NCBI RefSeq assembly: GCF_002797975.1
Contig: NZ_PGET01000001.1
Span: forward strand, 4,514,001 to 4,578,000
Reading direction: 5' to 3'
Source of the DNA: [Clostridium] celerecrescens 18A
GTDB taxonomy: Bacteria; Bacillota; Clostridia; Lachnospirales; Lachnospiraceae
Length of the DNA: 64,000 nt
How positions within the stretch are numbered: the first letter of the stretch is position 1; each line of letters opens with the position of its first letter. The position numbers and the translations under genes were made by a program. The notes under the pieces are model-generated. The model did not search any database, was not told the DNA's origin, and saw nothing but the letters and a program-made list of their open reading frames with translations. Positions 42,324 to 51,948 of this stretch are shown piece after piece.

Positions 42324-44156
42324 ATGGAACAGTATAAGATTGCAAAGCATGAGATGGGAACCTATTCTATGGGGCTCTCAAGGGTATCCGGCGGAATCCG
42401 TCTGAGTGTGGCTGCACAAGGTGAAGAATGCAGGGTCCTTATCTATAGGACCGGAGATGAAACACCGGTGCAGACTCTTTCCTTTCCTGCAGAGTCCAGA
42501 AAAGGTGATGTATGGAACATAACCATTTTGGGTGAGGATTTTAATAATCTGGAATACTGCTTTGAAATTGACGGAAAACTGTTTTCAGATCCTTATGGCA
42601 CGAGATTTACCGGACGGGAGGTATGGGGAGATCTTGAACAAGCTTCCACTATTTTAAGAACTCCCATCGAGTTTTCTGATTTTGATTGGGAAGAGGATAA
42701 GCTTCTTCAGATTCCGTATGAAGACAGTATCATATACCGGCTTCATAACCGGGGTTTTACTAAGCACGCCTCTTCCAAAGTAAAGAACAGAGGGACCTTT
42801 GATGCCATACGGGAAAAGATCCCTTATTTGAAGGAACTGGGCATTACTGCGGTGGAGCTGATGCCGGTGAATGAATTTTCCGAGGTTATCATGCCGGAGC
42901 CTGTGTATGGGAACCCTTTTGGTGTGGATAAACCGGTTGGAAAATTGAATTATTGGGGATATGCGTCAGGCTGGTATTTTGCACCTAAGGCCTCCTACGC
43001 CTCTATAAAGGCCCCGGCTTTGGAGTTTAAAGGCCTTGTGAAGGCTCTTCATAAGGAGGGACTTGAGTTGATCGTGGAGCTTTTCTTTACCGGAAAGGAA
43101 CCGCCCTCCTTTGTACTTGATGTGGTTCGGTACTGGGCGGATGAATTTCATGTGGACGGGATTCATCTGGTGGGAACCCCACCCCTTTACCTTCTTGAAC
43201 GGGATCCCTATCTGAGCCGGATCAAGCTGTTTGCGGTTTCCTGGGACAAGGTCTTTGAAGGAAAGGTTAAGCACTTAGGAGAGTATAACGATGGCTTTCT
43301 GGTGGATATGCGCCGGGTATTAAAGGGTGACGAGGAACAGATGAAAAACCTTGCATTCCGCACCAGGAGTAATCCGGGAGGATACGGCGTCATTAATTAT
43401 ATGGCCAATACCAACGGATTTACTATGATGGATATGGTATCTTACGATACCAAGCATAATGAGGAAAATGGGGAGAAAAACCAGGATGGCAATCCCTATA
43501 ATTATTCCTGGAACTGCGGGGTCGAAGGGCCAACGAAACGGAAAAAGGTAGTGGAACTTCGGAAAAAGCAACTGCGCAACGCATTCCTTCTTTTGTTTTT
43601 GAGCCAGGGAACGCCCCTTATTATGGCTGGAGATGAATTCGGCAATTCCCAGTCAGGCAATAATAATGCATATTGCCAGGATAATGAAGTGTCGTGGCTG
43701 AACTGGAATCTGGTTAAGACCAATCAGGATATTCTGGAGTTTGTAAAGGCAGTGATCGCATTCCGGAAGGCTCATCCGGTGTTCCATATGCCGAAGGAGC
43801 CGAGGATCATGGATTATCTGGCATGCGGATTTCCGGATGTTTCCTATCATGGAATAAAGGCATGGTGCCCGGAGTTTGATAATTTCCGGCGTCAGCTCGG
43901 AATCTTTTACTGTGGGGAATATGGAAGAAAACCGGATGGGACTGCTGATGACAACTTCTATGTGGCTTATAACATGCACTGGGAACCACACGAGTTTGAT
44001 CTTCCTAATCTGCCGAAGAAGGAGCAATGGCATGTGGTCTTTCATACGGATAAAGGGGAAGAAAACGGCATGTACCCGGAAGGCAGGGAGCCAGCGGCAG
44101 AAGGGAAACGGTTTCTGGTTCCGCCAAGGTCCATCGTGGTTTTTATAGGAAATTAA
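42324..44156 (+). CDS. GH13 (GlgX/pullulanase-like) protein lacking all catalytic residues
   Basis: A 610-residue protein with a CBM48-like start (residues about 15-100) and an alpha-amylase barrel of the isoamylase/GlgX type (KHNEENGEKNQDG, SQGTPLIMAGDEFGNSQSGNNNAYCQDN). The catalytic positions are changed. The nucleophile motif DGFRFD reads DGIHLV (V283), the acid in AEPWD reads AVSWD (V305) and HDGFT reads TNGFT (T363, N364). The DVVYNHT strand reads VELFFTGK. It therefore cannot work by the GH13 mechanism. It may bind alpha-glucans as a regulator or scaffold. The frame is intact, so it is not a decayed gene. AGGAGA lies before ATG 42324. Confidence 0.85.
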   Translation: MEQYKIAKHEMGTYSMGLSRVSGGIRLSVAAQGEECRVLIYRTGDETPVQTLSFPAESRKGDVWNITILGEDFNNLEYCFEIDGKLFSDPYGTRFTGREVWGDLEQASTILRTPIEFSDFDWEEDKLLQIPYEDSIIYRLHNRGFTKHASSKVKNRGTFDAIREKIPYLKELGITAVELMPVNEFSEVIMPEPVYGNPFGVDKPVGKLNYWGYASGWYFAPKASYASIKAPALEFKGLVKALHKEGLELIVELFFTGKEPPSFVLDVVRYWADEFHVDGIHLVGTPPLYLLERDPYLSRIKLFAVSWDKVFEGKVKHLGEYNDGFLVDMRRVLKGDEEQMKNLAFRTRSNPGGYGVINYMANTNGFTMMDMVSYDTKHNEENGEKNQDGNPYNYSWNCGVEGPTKRKKVVELRKKQLRNAFLLLFLSQGTPLIMAGDEFGNSQSGNNNAYCQDNEVSWLNWNLVKTNQDILEFVKAVIAFRKAHPVFHMPKEPRIMDYLACGFPDVSYHGIKAWCPEFDNFRRQLGIFYCGEYGRKPDGTADDNFYVAYNMHWEPHEFDLPNLPKKEQWHVVFHTDKGEENGMYPEGREPAAEGKRFLVPPRSIVVFIGN

Positions 44157-44187
44157 GGGCAATCAATCGATTGCCCTTATTTTTTTA
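44155..44187 (+). terminator. Intrinsic terminator after the GH13-like gene
   Basis: AAGGGCAATC pairs with GATTGCCCTT around AATC, followed by ATTTTTTT. The 110 bases up to the next gene are AT-rich with no clear promoter. Confidence 0.9.
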
Positions 44188-44296
44188 TGTATTTTTCATG
44201 AGCACATTTTTGTTTGTTTTAAAAAGACAAATTTAGGTATCAATTAACATAGAAAATAAAGCTTAATTATAATAATTAATAAAAGTCAGTGATATA

Positions 44297-45205
44297 TTGC
44301 ATAAAAGAGGTGGGGCAATGCAAGTTATTGAAAAGCGCGCGTTCAATTTATTGCAGCATTTGCTGAATGACAGAAATTTTTCCGTTAGCAAGGCCATGGA
44401 TTTATTAGGCTGTTCCAAAAGGCAGATTGAATACGATGTGAGTAAGATCAATGAGCTTCTGAAAGAAAATGAGATTGAACGAATCAGATTGTCAAGAGGG
44501 AGATTTCTGATTAATAAGGATACAATTGACAAAGTAACGAGGTTAAACCTGCCCCATCAGAAATTCATTGTTAATGGGGAAAATAAAGTCTGGATGATCT
44601 GTATTCAGATTTTTTGTACAAGAGAACCTTTGGGGTTGAATCATTTTATTACGAAGCTGCAATCAAGTAAGAATACGGTATTAGGTGATTTAAAGAAAAT
44701 CGCAAAGATAGGCAGTCAGTATAAGGTAGAATTAAAATATTCAAGAAAATTGGGTTATTACTTTGAAGGTGAGCCCATTAAAATCCGATCTCTGGTATTG
44801 CTGTCAATTATTAACTTGAAAGACAACTTTTTATGTAGAGAACTGATCTCGCTGGCAGTGTCGGACAATTCTTATGAAGCTGTATTTGAAGAAACAAAAG
44901 ACAAGGTAGAGTCCTTGATTAAGGAATTTAATTTGCCGATCATGAAGGAATATCTGATCCTGGTGATCTATTTTATCAGTTTAATGCCCTATCACGGTCA
45001 GTCAATTTCATACGTATCCCCCATGATTCATGAACCCATGTGGAACCACCTCCCCCTTTATGCAGCTGTAACAGCTTTTTATGAGTCACTGTCGTTTCAT
45101 TTGTCCAAGGAAGAGATTGACTATTTGTTTGTACTTTTGTTAAGCATGTCGTTAGGAGATAACATGTATTTCCAGCTTTACGATTGGAGATGTGCCAAGG
45201 CCTGA
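44297..45205 (+). CDS. PRD-containing PTS regulator, N-terminal part (frameshifted gene)
   Basis: The 302-residue frame has helix-turn-helix domains (residues about 5-60, KAMDLLGCSKRQIEYDVSKI; and 85-140) and the first PTS regulation domain. It stops at TGA 45203-45205, where the second PRD should begin (YFQLYDWRCAKA). The missing part continues in a different frame from about 45180. Regulators of this family (BglG/MtlR-like activators) are 650-700 residues; joined, the parts here give about 690. Upstream ATG 44318 (MQVIEKRAFNLLQ) with GGTGGGG before it may be the true start. It is presumably the activator of the downstream ascorbate-type PTS. Confidence 0.75.
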   Translation: MHKRGGAMQVIEKRAFNLLQHLLNDRNFSVSKAMDLLGCSKRQIEYDVSKINELLKENEIERIRLSRGRFLINKDTIDKVTRLNLPHQKFIVNGENKVWMICIQIFCTREPLGLNHFITKLQSSKNTVLGDLKKIAKIGSQYKVELKYSRKLGYYFEGEPIKIRSLVLLSIINLKDNFLCRELISLAVSDNSYEAVFEETKDKVESLIKEFNLPIMKEYLILVIYFISLMPYHGQSISYVSPMIHEPMWNHLPLYAAVTAFYESLSFHLSKEEIDYLFVLLLSMSLGDNMYFQLYDWRCAKA

Positions 45206-46371
45206 TTAACCGTTTTGAAGTTATCACGGGAACTGTGGTGCAGAAGAAGGCGGGCATATCAGAAAACATGCTGATGCATTTACGTTTGGCCTATTTTCGG
45301 CTGAAGTATGGGATACCGGTAGTGAACCCGGCATTGATGCAGGTTAAAAAAGAGTACGGAGAGGTATTTGACATATGCAGATTGGTGCTGGAGCCCTTTG
45401 GGGATTATTTGGACTGCTTGATTCCCGATGATGAGATTGCCTATATTGCCTTGCATTTCATGACGGTAATGGATTTGCCGGATCAGGATAAGATCAGAAA
45501 AAGAGCGATTATCGTATGCCAGAACGGACTTGCAAGCTCTGTTATGATGAAAAACCAATTAATAAAAATATTTCCTGAAATAAACGTTGTGACTACCTGC
45601 AATGCAGAAGAGTTCAAAGGGATTCCGCTTGAAACTTATGACATGGTTTTTTCCACTACCGAGGGGATCGATGTACCTGAAGAGAAGTATTTGTTCGTGT
45701 CCTCCCCCATTTTAACGGTGGAAGAAAAATTCATAATAAGTGAGGCGGTATATTCTTCGGTATTTGGAATCAGATCAGAAGCTAATGTAACAGTTCCTTC
45801 CATCTTGGAAATCGTAGAGAAATACGCAATGATTCATGATCAAAAAGGATTAAGCAGCGACTTAAAGAACCTCTTGCAGAAGAAGTATAAAAAAGAAAGC
45901 AACAGAGAAGGAGGATTACCTGTGATAAAAGACCTTCTTACGAAGGAAACCATACAATTTGCTTCCCATGTGAACAATTGGGAGGAAGCAATCTGGCTGG
46001 GGGCAAGGCCTTTATTGGAGAATGGTTCCATAACAAAAGATTATATCAATGCAATGATAGATAATGTAAGGGGCTTTGGTCCCTATATCGTAATATGTCC
46101 CTATGTTGCGATCCCTCATGCACAGAATCAATCAGGGGTCAATAAACTGGGAATGAGTTTTTTGAAGCTGGAAGAAGAGGTTTGCGTGCTGGATAATCCC
46201 CAAAAGCCGGTTAAGGTATTCATTACCATTGCGGCGATCGATAATTACACACATTTAAGAGCGCTTGCCCAATTATCTAATATTTTAACTAACGAAGAGA
46301 CCAGGAAACAATTCGTAGCTTGTAACTCAGTGGAGGATGTCATCAAAGTGCTAGATATTGATGAAGAATAA
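45184..46371 (+). CDS. PRD-containing PTS regulator, C-terminal part: PRD2, EIIB, EIIA (frameshifted gene)
   Basis: This frame has no real start (only TTG 45184 without a ribosome binding site) and continues the regulator: second PRD (MLMHLRLAYFRLKYGIPVVN, ALHFMTVMD), an EIIB-like domain with Cys in RAIIVCQNGLASSVMMKN, and an EIIA domain with the active His in VAIPHAQNQSG. This is the normal order HTH-PRD-PRD-EIIB-EIIA. If the shift is real, the EIIA domain may be made only at low level or not at all. That matters because the PTS genes that follow contain EIIB and EIIC but no EIIA. Confidence 0.75.
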   Translation: MEMCQGLINRFEVITGTVVQKKAGISENMLMHLRLAYFRLKYGIPVVNPALMQVKKEYGEVFDICRLVLEPFGDYLDCLIPDDEIAYIALHFMTVMDLPDQDKIRKRAIIVCQNGLASSVMMKNQLIKIFPEINVVTTCNAEEFKGIPLETYDMVFSTTEGIDVPEEKYLFVSSPILTVEEKFIISEAVYSSVFGIRSEANVTVPSILEIVEKYAMIHDQKGLSSDLKNLLQKKYKKESNREGGLPVIKDLLTKETIQFASHVNNWEEAIWLGARPLLENGSITKDYINAMIDNVRGFGPYIVICPYVAIPHAQNQSGVNKLGMSFLKLEEEVCVLDNPQKPVKVFITIAAIDNYTHLRALAQLSNILTNEETRKQFVACNSVEDVIKVLDIDEE

Positions 46372-46391
46372 TAAAATGAGGTAAATATCAT

Positions 46392-46673
46392 ATGAAGATA
46401 TTGGCAGTTTGCGGTTCAGGGCTTGGAAGCAGTTTTATGATGGAAATGAATATAAAAAGTGTGTTAAAGGAGATTGGGGCAGCAGGAATTGAGGTGGATC
46501 ACAGTGATTTAGGGGGTGCGACACCGGGAACGGCAGATATCTTTATTGCAGGAAGAGATATCGCGATGGCAATGACCCATTTAAAAGGAGTCGTAGAGCT
46601 TGATAACCTGCTTGATAAAAAAGAATTGAAGGAAAAATTGGAAGAGTCCTTAAGGAAACTGAATGTAATCTGA
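46392..46673 (+). CDS. PTS EIIB, ascorbate (SgaB/UlaB) type
   Basis: A 93-residue phosphocarrier with the active Cys in ILAVCGSGLGSSFMMEMN, the family pattern. It receives phosphate from an EIIA and passes it to the sugar carried by EIIC, encoded 23 bases downstream. The substrate may be L-ascorbate or another pentose-like sugar. Confidence 0.9.
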   Translation: MKILAVCGSGLGSSFMMEMNIKSVLKEIGAAGIEVDHSDLGGATPGTADIFIAGRDIAMAMTHLKGVVELDNLLDKKELKEKLEESLRKLNVI

Positions 46674-46696
46674 TTGCGCAAAGAGAGGAGAAGACA

Positions 46697-48049
46697 ATGG
46701 CTGTTTTAAATATAATACAGGAAATTCTTTCGACCCCTGCAGTATTAGTGGCATTAATTGCTTTGATAGGTCTATTGCTGCAAAAGAAACCCGCGGCAGA
46801 TACTATCAGAGGTACCATAAAGTCATTTCTTGGTTTTATCGTGTTATCGGCAGGTGCAGATGTGATCGTCACATCTCTGGCTCCGTTAGGAGGCATGTTT
46901 CAGGAGGCGTTTCATACGGCAGGAGTTGTGCCTAATAACGAGGCCATTATTGCGGTGGCATTAAAAGAGTATGGCCAGGTTACTGCCCTGATCATGTTTT
47001 TCGGAATGTTCGCCAATATCTTAATTGCCCGTATTACCAGATTTAAATATGTTTTTCTCACAGGACACCATACTCTTTATATGGCCTGTATGATTGGTGT
47101 TATCTTAATTACCATCGGCATGTCTACCGCTGCGACAGTCGTGGTGGGAGCGGTTGCTCTTGGAATTGTAATGGTGCTGTTCCCTGCCCTGGCACAGCCA
47201 ACGATGAAAAAGATAACGAAATCCGATGAAGTGGCTTTCGGACATTTCAGCACCATCGGATATTGGTCTTCTGCAATGATCGGTAAATTAGTAGGGAAAA
47301 ATTCTAAGTCCACGGAAGAGATAGAATTCCCTAAATCACTTGCATTTTTAAGAGACAGTTCCGTATCTATTTCCCTGACTATGGTCATCTTTTATCTGAT
47401 TCTTGCACTCTTTTGCGGACCGGATTATGTAAAGAACAACTGGTCAGACGGAACGAATTATATAATGTTTTCCATTACTAAAGGAATTCAGTTTGCGGCA
47501 GGAGTATTTATCATTTTACAGGGAGTGCGCCTGATCCTTGCAGAAATTGTGCCTGCATTCAAGGGTATTTCGGAAAGGCTGATTCCCAATGCGAAACCGG
47601 CGTTAGACTGCCCGATTGTGTATACCTTTGCGCCTAATGCTGTATTAATTGGTTTCTTTTCCAGTTTTGTAGGCGGGATCGCAGGTATGGTAATGCTTAT
47701 TCTTACCGGAGGAATCATCATATTGCCGGGAGTTGTGCCTCACTTCTTCTGTGGTGCTACGGCGGGAGTTTTCGGCAATGCCAACGGAGGGGTAAAAGGA
47801 GCTGTATTTGGGTCCTTTATAAACGGTTTAATGCTGACCTTTGCCCCCCTTCTCTTAATGCCATTGCTTGGTGATCTGGGTTACCAGGGAACAACCTTCT
47901 CTGATCTGGATTTTATAGCCTCCGGATTCTTGATCGGTAAAGCCGGGCAATTAGGGCCTATAGCTGCTACCATATTCGTATTTGGGGTATTGGCAGTCAT
48001 GGTCGCTGTTTCAATTAAGAAACCTGGGAGAAAAGAATCAGAATCATGA
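46697..48049 (+). CDS. PTS EIIC, ascorbate (SgaT/UlaA) type
   Basis: A 450-residue permease with about eleven membrane helices. Family motifs include the start LNIIQEILSTPAVLVALIAL and the repeated Gly-rich segments GTIKSFLGFIVLSAGADVI and PHFFCGATAGVFGNANGG. UlaA-family proteins transport ascorbate with phosphorylation by EIIB. The transketolase genes downstream suggest that the product enters the pentose phosphate pathway. A strong hairpin follows. Confidence 0.9.
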   Translation: MAVLNIIQEILSTPAVLVALIALIGLLLQKKPAADTIRGTIKSFLGFIVLSAGADVIVTSLAPLGGMFQEAFHTAGVVPNNEAIIAVALKEYGQVTALIMFFGMFANILIARITRFKYVFLTGHHTLYMACMIGVILITIGMSTAATVVVGAVALGIVMVLFPALAQPTMKKITKSDEVAFGHFSTIGYWSSAMIGKLVGKNSKSTEEIEFPKSLAFLRDSSVSISLTMVIFYLILALFCGPDYVKNNWSDGTNYIMFSITKGIQFAAGVFIILQGVRLILAEIVPAFKGISERLIPNAKPALDCPIVYTFAPNAVLIGFFSSFVGGIAGMVMLILTGGIIILPGVVPHFFCGATAGVFGNANGGVKGAVFGSFINGLMLTFAPLLLMPLLGDLGYQGTTFSDLDFIASGFLIGKAGQLGPIAATIFVFGVLAVMVAVSIKKPGRKESES

Positions 48050-48060
48050 TACATAAAGAG

Positions 48061-48108
48061 GAGGGCTGTAATGCCTGATGGTATGTTCAGGCATTACAGC
48101 TCTTCTTT
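48061..48108 (+). terminator. Hairpin between EIIC and transketolase genes
   Basis: AGGGCTGTAATGCCTGA pairs with TCAGGCATTACAGCTCT around a short loop, then TCTTTC. It lies where an upstream in-frame ATG (48071) could begin, and supports the later start at 48158. It should reduce but not block transcription of the transketolase genes. Confidence 0.75.
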
Positions 48109-48157
48109 CTCCGGAAGACAGGATTTTCTGTCAGAGATTAAAGAAAGAGGGATTGGA

Positions 48158-48997
48158 ATGGAGTATAAGGAGCTGCAATTAATAGCCAATGATATCCGCA
48201 AGGGAATCATTGAGGCCGTATATCATGCGGGCTGCGGACATCCGGGAGGGTCTTTATCCGCAGCAGAAGTACTGACATATCTGTTTTTTAAAGAGTTGAA
48301 TATTGATGAAAAAGACCCGGGAAAGGAAGACCGGGACCGGTTTATCTTATCAAAGGGTCATATAACGCCAGGGTACTATGCAGTTCTGGCTAACCGTGGA
48401 TTCTTTCCTGTGGATGAATTATCGGCTTTTCGGAAAATAGGTTCCAGGTTACAGGGGCATCCCGATATGAAGAAAACGCCTGGCGTGGATATGTCCAGCG
48501 GCTCTTTGGGACAGGGTATCTCCGTTGCTGCCGGGATGGCTTTGTCAGGAAAGCTGTCTTTAAAAAACTACCGCGTCTACGCGCTGGCAGGTGACGGGGA
48601 AATACAGGAAGGGCAGGTATGGGAAGCTGCCATGTTTGCAGCCCACAGGAAATTAGACAATCTGGTCGTGATTGTAGATAATAATAAACTCCAGATAGAC
48701 GGAACCGTTGAGGAGATCTGCTCTCCATATCCCATTGACAAGAAGTTTGAGGCTTTTGGGTTTCATGCCGTGACAGTTGATGGCCATAATTTTGGGGAAC
48801 TGGAAGAAGCCTTTTTGGCAGCAAAGCAGGTAAAAGGGAAACCAACGGTCATTATTACGAAGACAATAAAGGGAAAAGGCATCTCATTTATGGAAGATAA
48901 TTTGTCCTGGCATAGCGGCGTACTGAATGAAGTACAGTATCAGCTTGCTATGGACGAATTGGAAAGGGAAAGGAAGTTGTTATGTCAGGGATCATAA
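48158..48997 (+). CDS. Transketolase, N-terminal subunit
   Basis: A 279-residue protein with the thiamine pyrophosphate half of transketolase: GCGHPGGSLSAAEVLTYL, SKGHITPGYYAVLA, GSLGQGISVAAGMA, and the ThDP/Mg motif GDGEIQEGQVWEAAMFAAH with DNNKLQIDG. ATG 48158 has AAGAGG upstream. The enzyme moves two-carbon units between sugar phosphates. In this split form the subunit works with the product of the next gene, which overlaps by 16 bases. Confidence 0.93.
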   Translation: MEYKELQLIANDIRKGIIEAVYHAGCGHPGGSLSAAEVLTYLFFKELNIDEKDPGKEDRDRFILSKGHITPGYYAVLANRGFFPVDELSAFRKIGSRLQGHPDMKKTPGVDMSSGSLGQGISVAAGMALSGKLSLKNYRVYALAGDGEIQEGQVWEAAMFAAHRKLDNLVVIVDNNKLQIDGTVEEICSPYPIDKKFEAFGFHAVTVDGHNFGELEEAFLAAKQVKGKPTVIITKTIKGKGISFMEDNLSWHSGVLNEVQYQLAMDELERERKLLCQGS

Positions 48998-49926
48998 AGA
49001 AGGCGACCAGAGACAGTTATGGGGAAGCATTAGTGGAATTAGGCAATATCCATGAAGATTTACTTGTATTGGATGCTGACCTGGCTTCTGCAACGAAGAC
49101 CGTTTATTTTAAAAATGCATTTCCTGACAGACATATCGACTGCGGGATAGCAGAGTGCAATATGATGGGGGTTGCTGCAGGCTTGTCTTTAACAGGTAAA
49201 GTTCCCTTTGCCAGCTCCTTTGCCATGTTTACGGCAGGCCGTGGGTTTGAACAGATACGCAATTCCATTGGATACCCCGGTTTAAATGTAAAAATCGGAG
49301 CCACTCACGGAGGGATTTCTGTAGGAGAGGATGGAGCCACGCATCAATGCAATGAGGACTTTGCTCTCATGAGGACCATACCGGGAATGGTTGTCATATG
49401 TCCTTCGGATGACATTGAAACAAAAGAGGCGGTAAAGGCAGCATATAACCATAAAGGGCCTGTTTATTTAAGATTTGGAAGAGTCCCTGTTCCTTCTGTT
49501 AATCAGAGGGAAGACTATCATTTTGAGATTGGCAAAGGGGTCGTATTAAAAGAGGGCAGGGATATCACTGTGATTGCAAATGGAATCCTGGTTAATGAAG
49601 TTCTGGAGGCAGAGAAGGTATTATCGGAAAAGGGGCTCCAGGCACAGATAATAAATATCCATACCATTAAGCCTCTCGATAAGGATTTAGTAATCCAGTC
49701 AGCAAAAAAGACAGGAAAAATAGCAGTAGTAGAGGAACATTCCATTATCGGGGGATTAGGAAGCGCGGTGTGTGATGCCCTGTCTGAACATTATCCGGTC
49801 CCCGTTTTAAAAATAGGCGTGAATGACGTCTATGGAAGATCCGGCTCTGCAAGAGAACTGCTAAGAGAGCATGAACTGGATTCAGAAAGCCTGGCAAATC
49901 GCATTCTTAATTTTTATAATGAGTAA
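48982..49926 (+). CDS. Transketolase, C-terminal subunit
   Basis: A 314-residue protein with the pyrimidine-binding and C-terminal domains: DADLASATKT, FPDRHIDCGIAECNMMGVAAGL, SSFAMFTAGRGFEQIRNS, THGGISVGEDGATHQ. The catalytic Glu is in IAECNM. It overlaps the N-subunit gene and both belong to the PTS unit. A terminator follows. Confidence 0.93.
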   Translation: MSGIIKKATRDSYGEALVELGNIHEDLLVLDADLASATKTVYFKNAFPDRHIDCGIAECNMMGVAAGLSLTGKVPFASSFAMFTAGRGFEQIRNSIGYPGLNVKIGATHGGISVGEDGATHQCNEDFALMRTIPGMVVICPSDDIETKEAVKAAYNHKGPVYLRFGRVPVPSVNQREDYHFEIGKGVVLKEGRDITVIANGILVNEVLEAEKVLSEKGLQAQIINIHTIKPLDKDLVIQSAKKTGKIAVVEEHSIIGGLGSAVCDALSEHYPVPVLKIGVNDVYGRSGSARELLREHELDSESLANRILNFYNE

Positions 49927-49953
49927 TAATTCGCTTTTAAATATTTAAAGAAG

Positions 49954-49991
49954 ACACACCATGGAGGAAGATTGCCTTGGTGTGTTTTCTT
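49954..49991 (+). terminator. Intrinsic terminator of the PTS-transketolase unit
   Basis: ACACACCA (49954-49961) pairs with TGGTGTGT (49978-49985), followed by TTTCTT. About 170 bases with no further gene separate it from kdpF; TTGACA-like boxes are present near 50050 but no good -10 was seen. Confidence 0.8.
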
Positions 49992-50161
49992 ATGCAGTTT
50001 TTTCAGGGAAGGCTGTATGGAATCGCTGGACTGAGGGGAACCGTATAATCTTGACAATTTCTTGACATGGTACCTTTTCATTTTAACACCGTCTTGATTT
50101 TTTCTCTGATATGATTGTGAGCACAGGGAGAAGAAAAATAAATGAATCAGGAGAGGAAATC

Positions 50162-50251
50162 ATGGGAGCTATATTGATGCTCGTGAGCATTATCGGTGTT
50201 TTATTGTTAATTTATTTATTTTACATTTTATTTCGAGGTGATCAGTTATGA
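50162..50251 (+). CDS. kdpF: Potassium-transporting ATPase small subunit
   Basis: A 29-residue single-helix peptide ([20 protein letters not shown], then YILFRGDQL). Size, hydrophobicity and position before kdpA are those of KdpF, which stabilises the KdpABC complex. GAGAGGAAA lies before ATG 50162. Its TGA overlaps the kdpA ATG (50248-50251). Confidence 0.85.
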   Translation: MGAILMLVSIIGVLLLIYLFYILFRGDQL

Positions 50252-51933
50252 GCCATATTATTTTGCAGGATATATTTTATATTGCTGTTTTAATCGGATT
50301 GTCCGTTCCTTTGGGCATTTATATATACAAGGTTATGACAGGGCAAAGGGTATTTTTAACACCTGCCCTCGCCCCTGTGGAAAAGGAGATTTATAAGCTT
50401 ATGGGCATTGCCGCCGAGGATGAGATGAACGCAGGAAAGTATGCGCTTTCCGTTTTTTTATTCAGCGGGGCAGGCTTTGTTTTTCTTTTCAGTTTAATAA
50501 TGCTGCAGGGATTTTTGCCATTTAATCCGGAGGGTTTGAAGGGAACCAGCTGGCATCTGGCCTTTAACACAGCCGCCAGCTTTGTTTCCAACACCAACTG
50601 GCAGTCCTATTCAGGCGAATCCACCCTGTCCTATTTCACCCAGTTTTCAGGTCTTGTGGTCCAGAACTTCGTGTCGGCTGCAACGGGGATTGCCGTCCTC
50701 TTTGCCCTAATCAGAGGCTTTGTCCTGAAACAGAAAAAAACCATTGGTAATTTCTGGGCAGATTTAATAAGGTCCACGCTTTATATCCTGATCCCGATTT
50801 CTTTTCTCGTGGCTTTGCTGCTTGTTTCCCAGGGGGTGGTACAGACGTTTGGTTCCTACAAAGAAGTTGCCATGCTGGAAAATGGAGCCTTGCAGACAAT
50901 ACCCTTAGGTCCTGCGGCAAGCCAGATCGCGATCAAGCAGCTTGGAACAAACGGAGGCGGCTTCTTTGGTATGAACTCTGCGTTTCCTCTTGAGAATCCA
51001 ACTGCCTTCTCGAACCTGATACAGGTTCTATCTATTCTGCTGATTCCTGCGGCGCTTTGCGTAAGCTTTGGAAGGGCAGTAAAAGACGGCAGGCAGGGGC
51101 GGTCAATTTATATTACCATGATGATTTTCTTTGTCGCAGCTCTTGCTGCCATAACTGCCAGCGAGCAGTTTGCGGCACCTGTGTTTGAACATGCAGCGGC
51201 CGCCGGCAGCATGGAAGGCAAGGAGGTAATTCACGGTGTCGGCGCTTCCTCCTTATGGGCAGTGGTGACCACGGCCGCATCAAATGGCTCCGTGAATGCG
51301 ATGCACGACAGCCTTACTCCTCTTGGAGGAATGGTTTCCATGTTCCTTATGCAGCTGGGTGAAATTGTATTCGGCGGCGTGGGAAGCGGACTTTATGGAA
51401 TGCTTGCATTTGTACTTCTTACCGTTTTCATTGCGGGCCTTATGGTTGGCCGGACTCCGGAGTACCTGTGGAAAAAGGTAGAACCCTTTGATATGAAGAT
51501 GGTTTGCTTAATTGTCCTTGTTCCCCCGCTTCTGACGCTTATAGGAACTTCCGCAGCCGTCTCTATGCCTGGTGCCAGGTCATGGCTGACCAATTCAGGA
51601 GCTCATGGATTTTCAGAGATTTTGTATGCCTTTTCTTCCATGGCGAATAACAACGGCAGTTCCTTTGGAGGGTTCTACGGGAATACCCCGTTTACCAATA
51701 TTTTAGGCGGGATCATTATGCTGATGGTTCGGTTCATTCCCATGACAGCCGTTATTTTCCTTGCCGGCAATATGGCAAGGAAGAAAGCGGTAGCCGTCAG
51801 TGAGGGCACATTGTCCACTAGCAACGGCATATTTATAGGACTTTTGACCGGAGTTATCCTTATCATCGGTGCGCTGAGCTTTTTGCCGGCGCTGGCCCTT
51901 GGTCCCATAGCCGATTTCTTTACAATGCAGTGA
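50248..51933 (+). CDS. kdpA: K+-transporting ATPase, potassium channel subunit
   Basis: A 561-residue membrane protein of the superfamily of K+ transporters. Four pore loops are visible, including [40 protein letters not shown] and [12 protein letters not shown]. KdpA selects K+ and passes it to the pump KdpB. Length is normal. Translation is coupled to kdpF by an ATGA overlap. Confidence 0.97.
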   Translation: MSHIILQDIFYIAVLIGLSVPLGIYIYKVMTGQRVFLTPALAPVEKEIYKLMGIAAEDEMNAGKYALSVFLFSGAGFVFLFSLIMLQGFLPFNPEGLKGTSWHLAFNTAASFVSNTNWQSYSGESTLSYFTQFSGLVVQNFVSAATGIAVLFALIRGFVLKQKKTIGNFWADLIRSTLYILIPISFLVALLLVSQGVVQTFGSYKEVAMLENGALQTIPLGPAASQIAIKQLGTNGGGFFGMNSAFPLENPTAFSNLIQVLSILLIPAALCVSFGRAVKDGRQGRSIYITMMIFFVAALAAITASEQFAAPVFEHAAAAGSMEGKEVIHGVGASSLWAVVTTAASNGSVNAMHDSLTPLGGMVSMFLMQLGEIVFGGVGSGLYGMLAFVLLTVFIAGLMVGRTPEYLWKKVEPFDMKMVCLIVLVPPLLTLIGTSAAVSMPGARSWLTNSGAHGFSEILYAFSSMANNNGSSFGGFYGNTPFTNILGGIIMLMVRFIPMTAVIFLAGNMARKKAVAVSEGTLSTSNGIFIGLLTGVILIIGALSFLPALALGPIADFFTMQ

Positions 51934-51948
51934 CAGAAGGTGATTAGA

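Noticed and set aside
48071..48157. Earlier ATG for the transketolase N-subunit
   Set aside because: The first codons would lie in a strong terminator hairpin and the protein would carry a non-family extension; ATG 48158 has a ribosome binding site.
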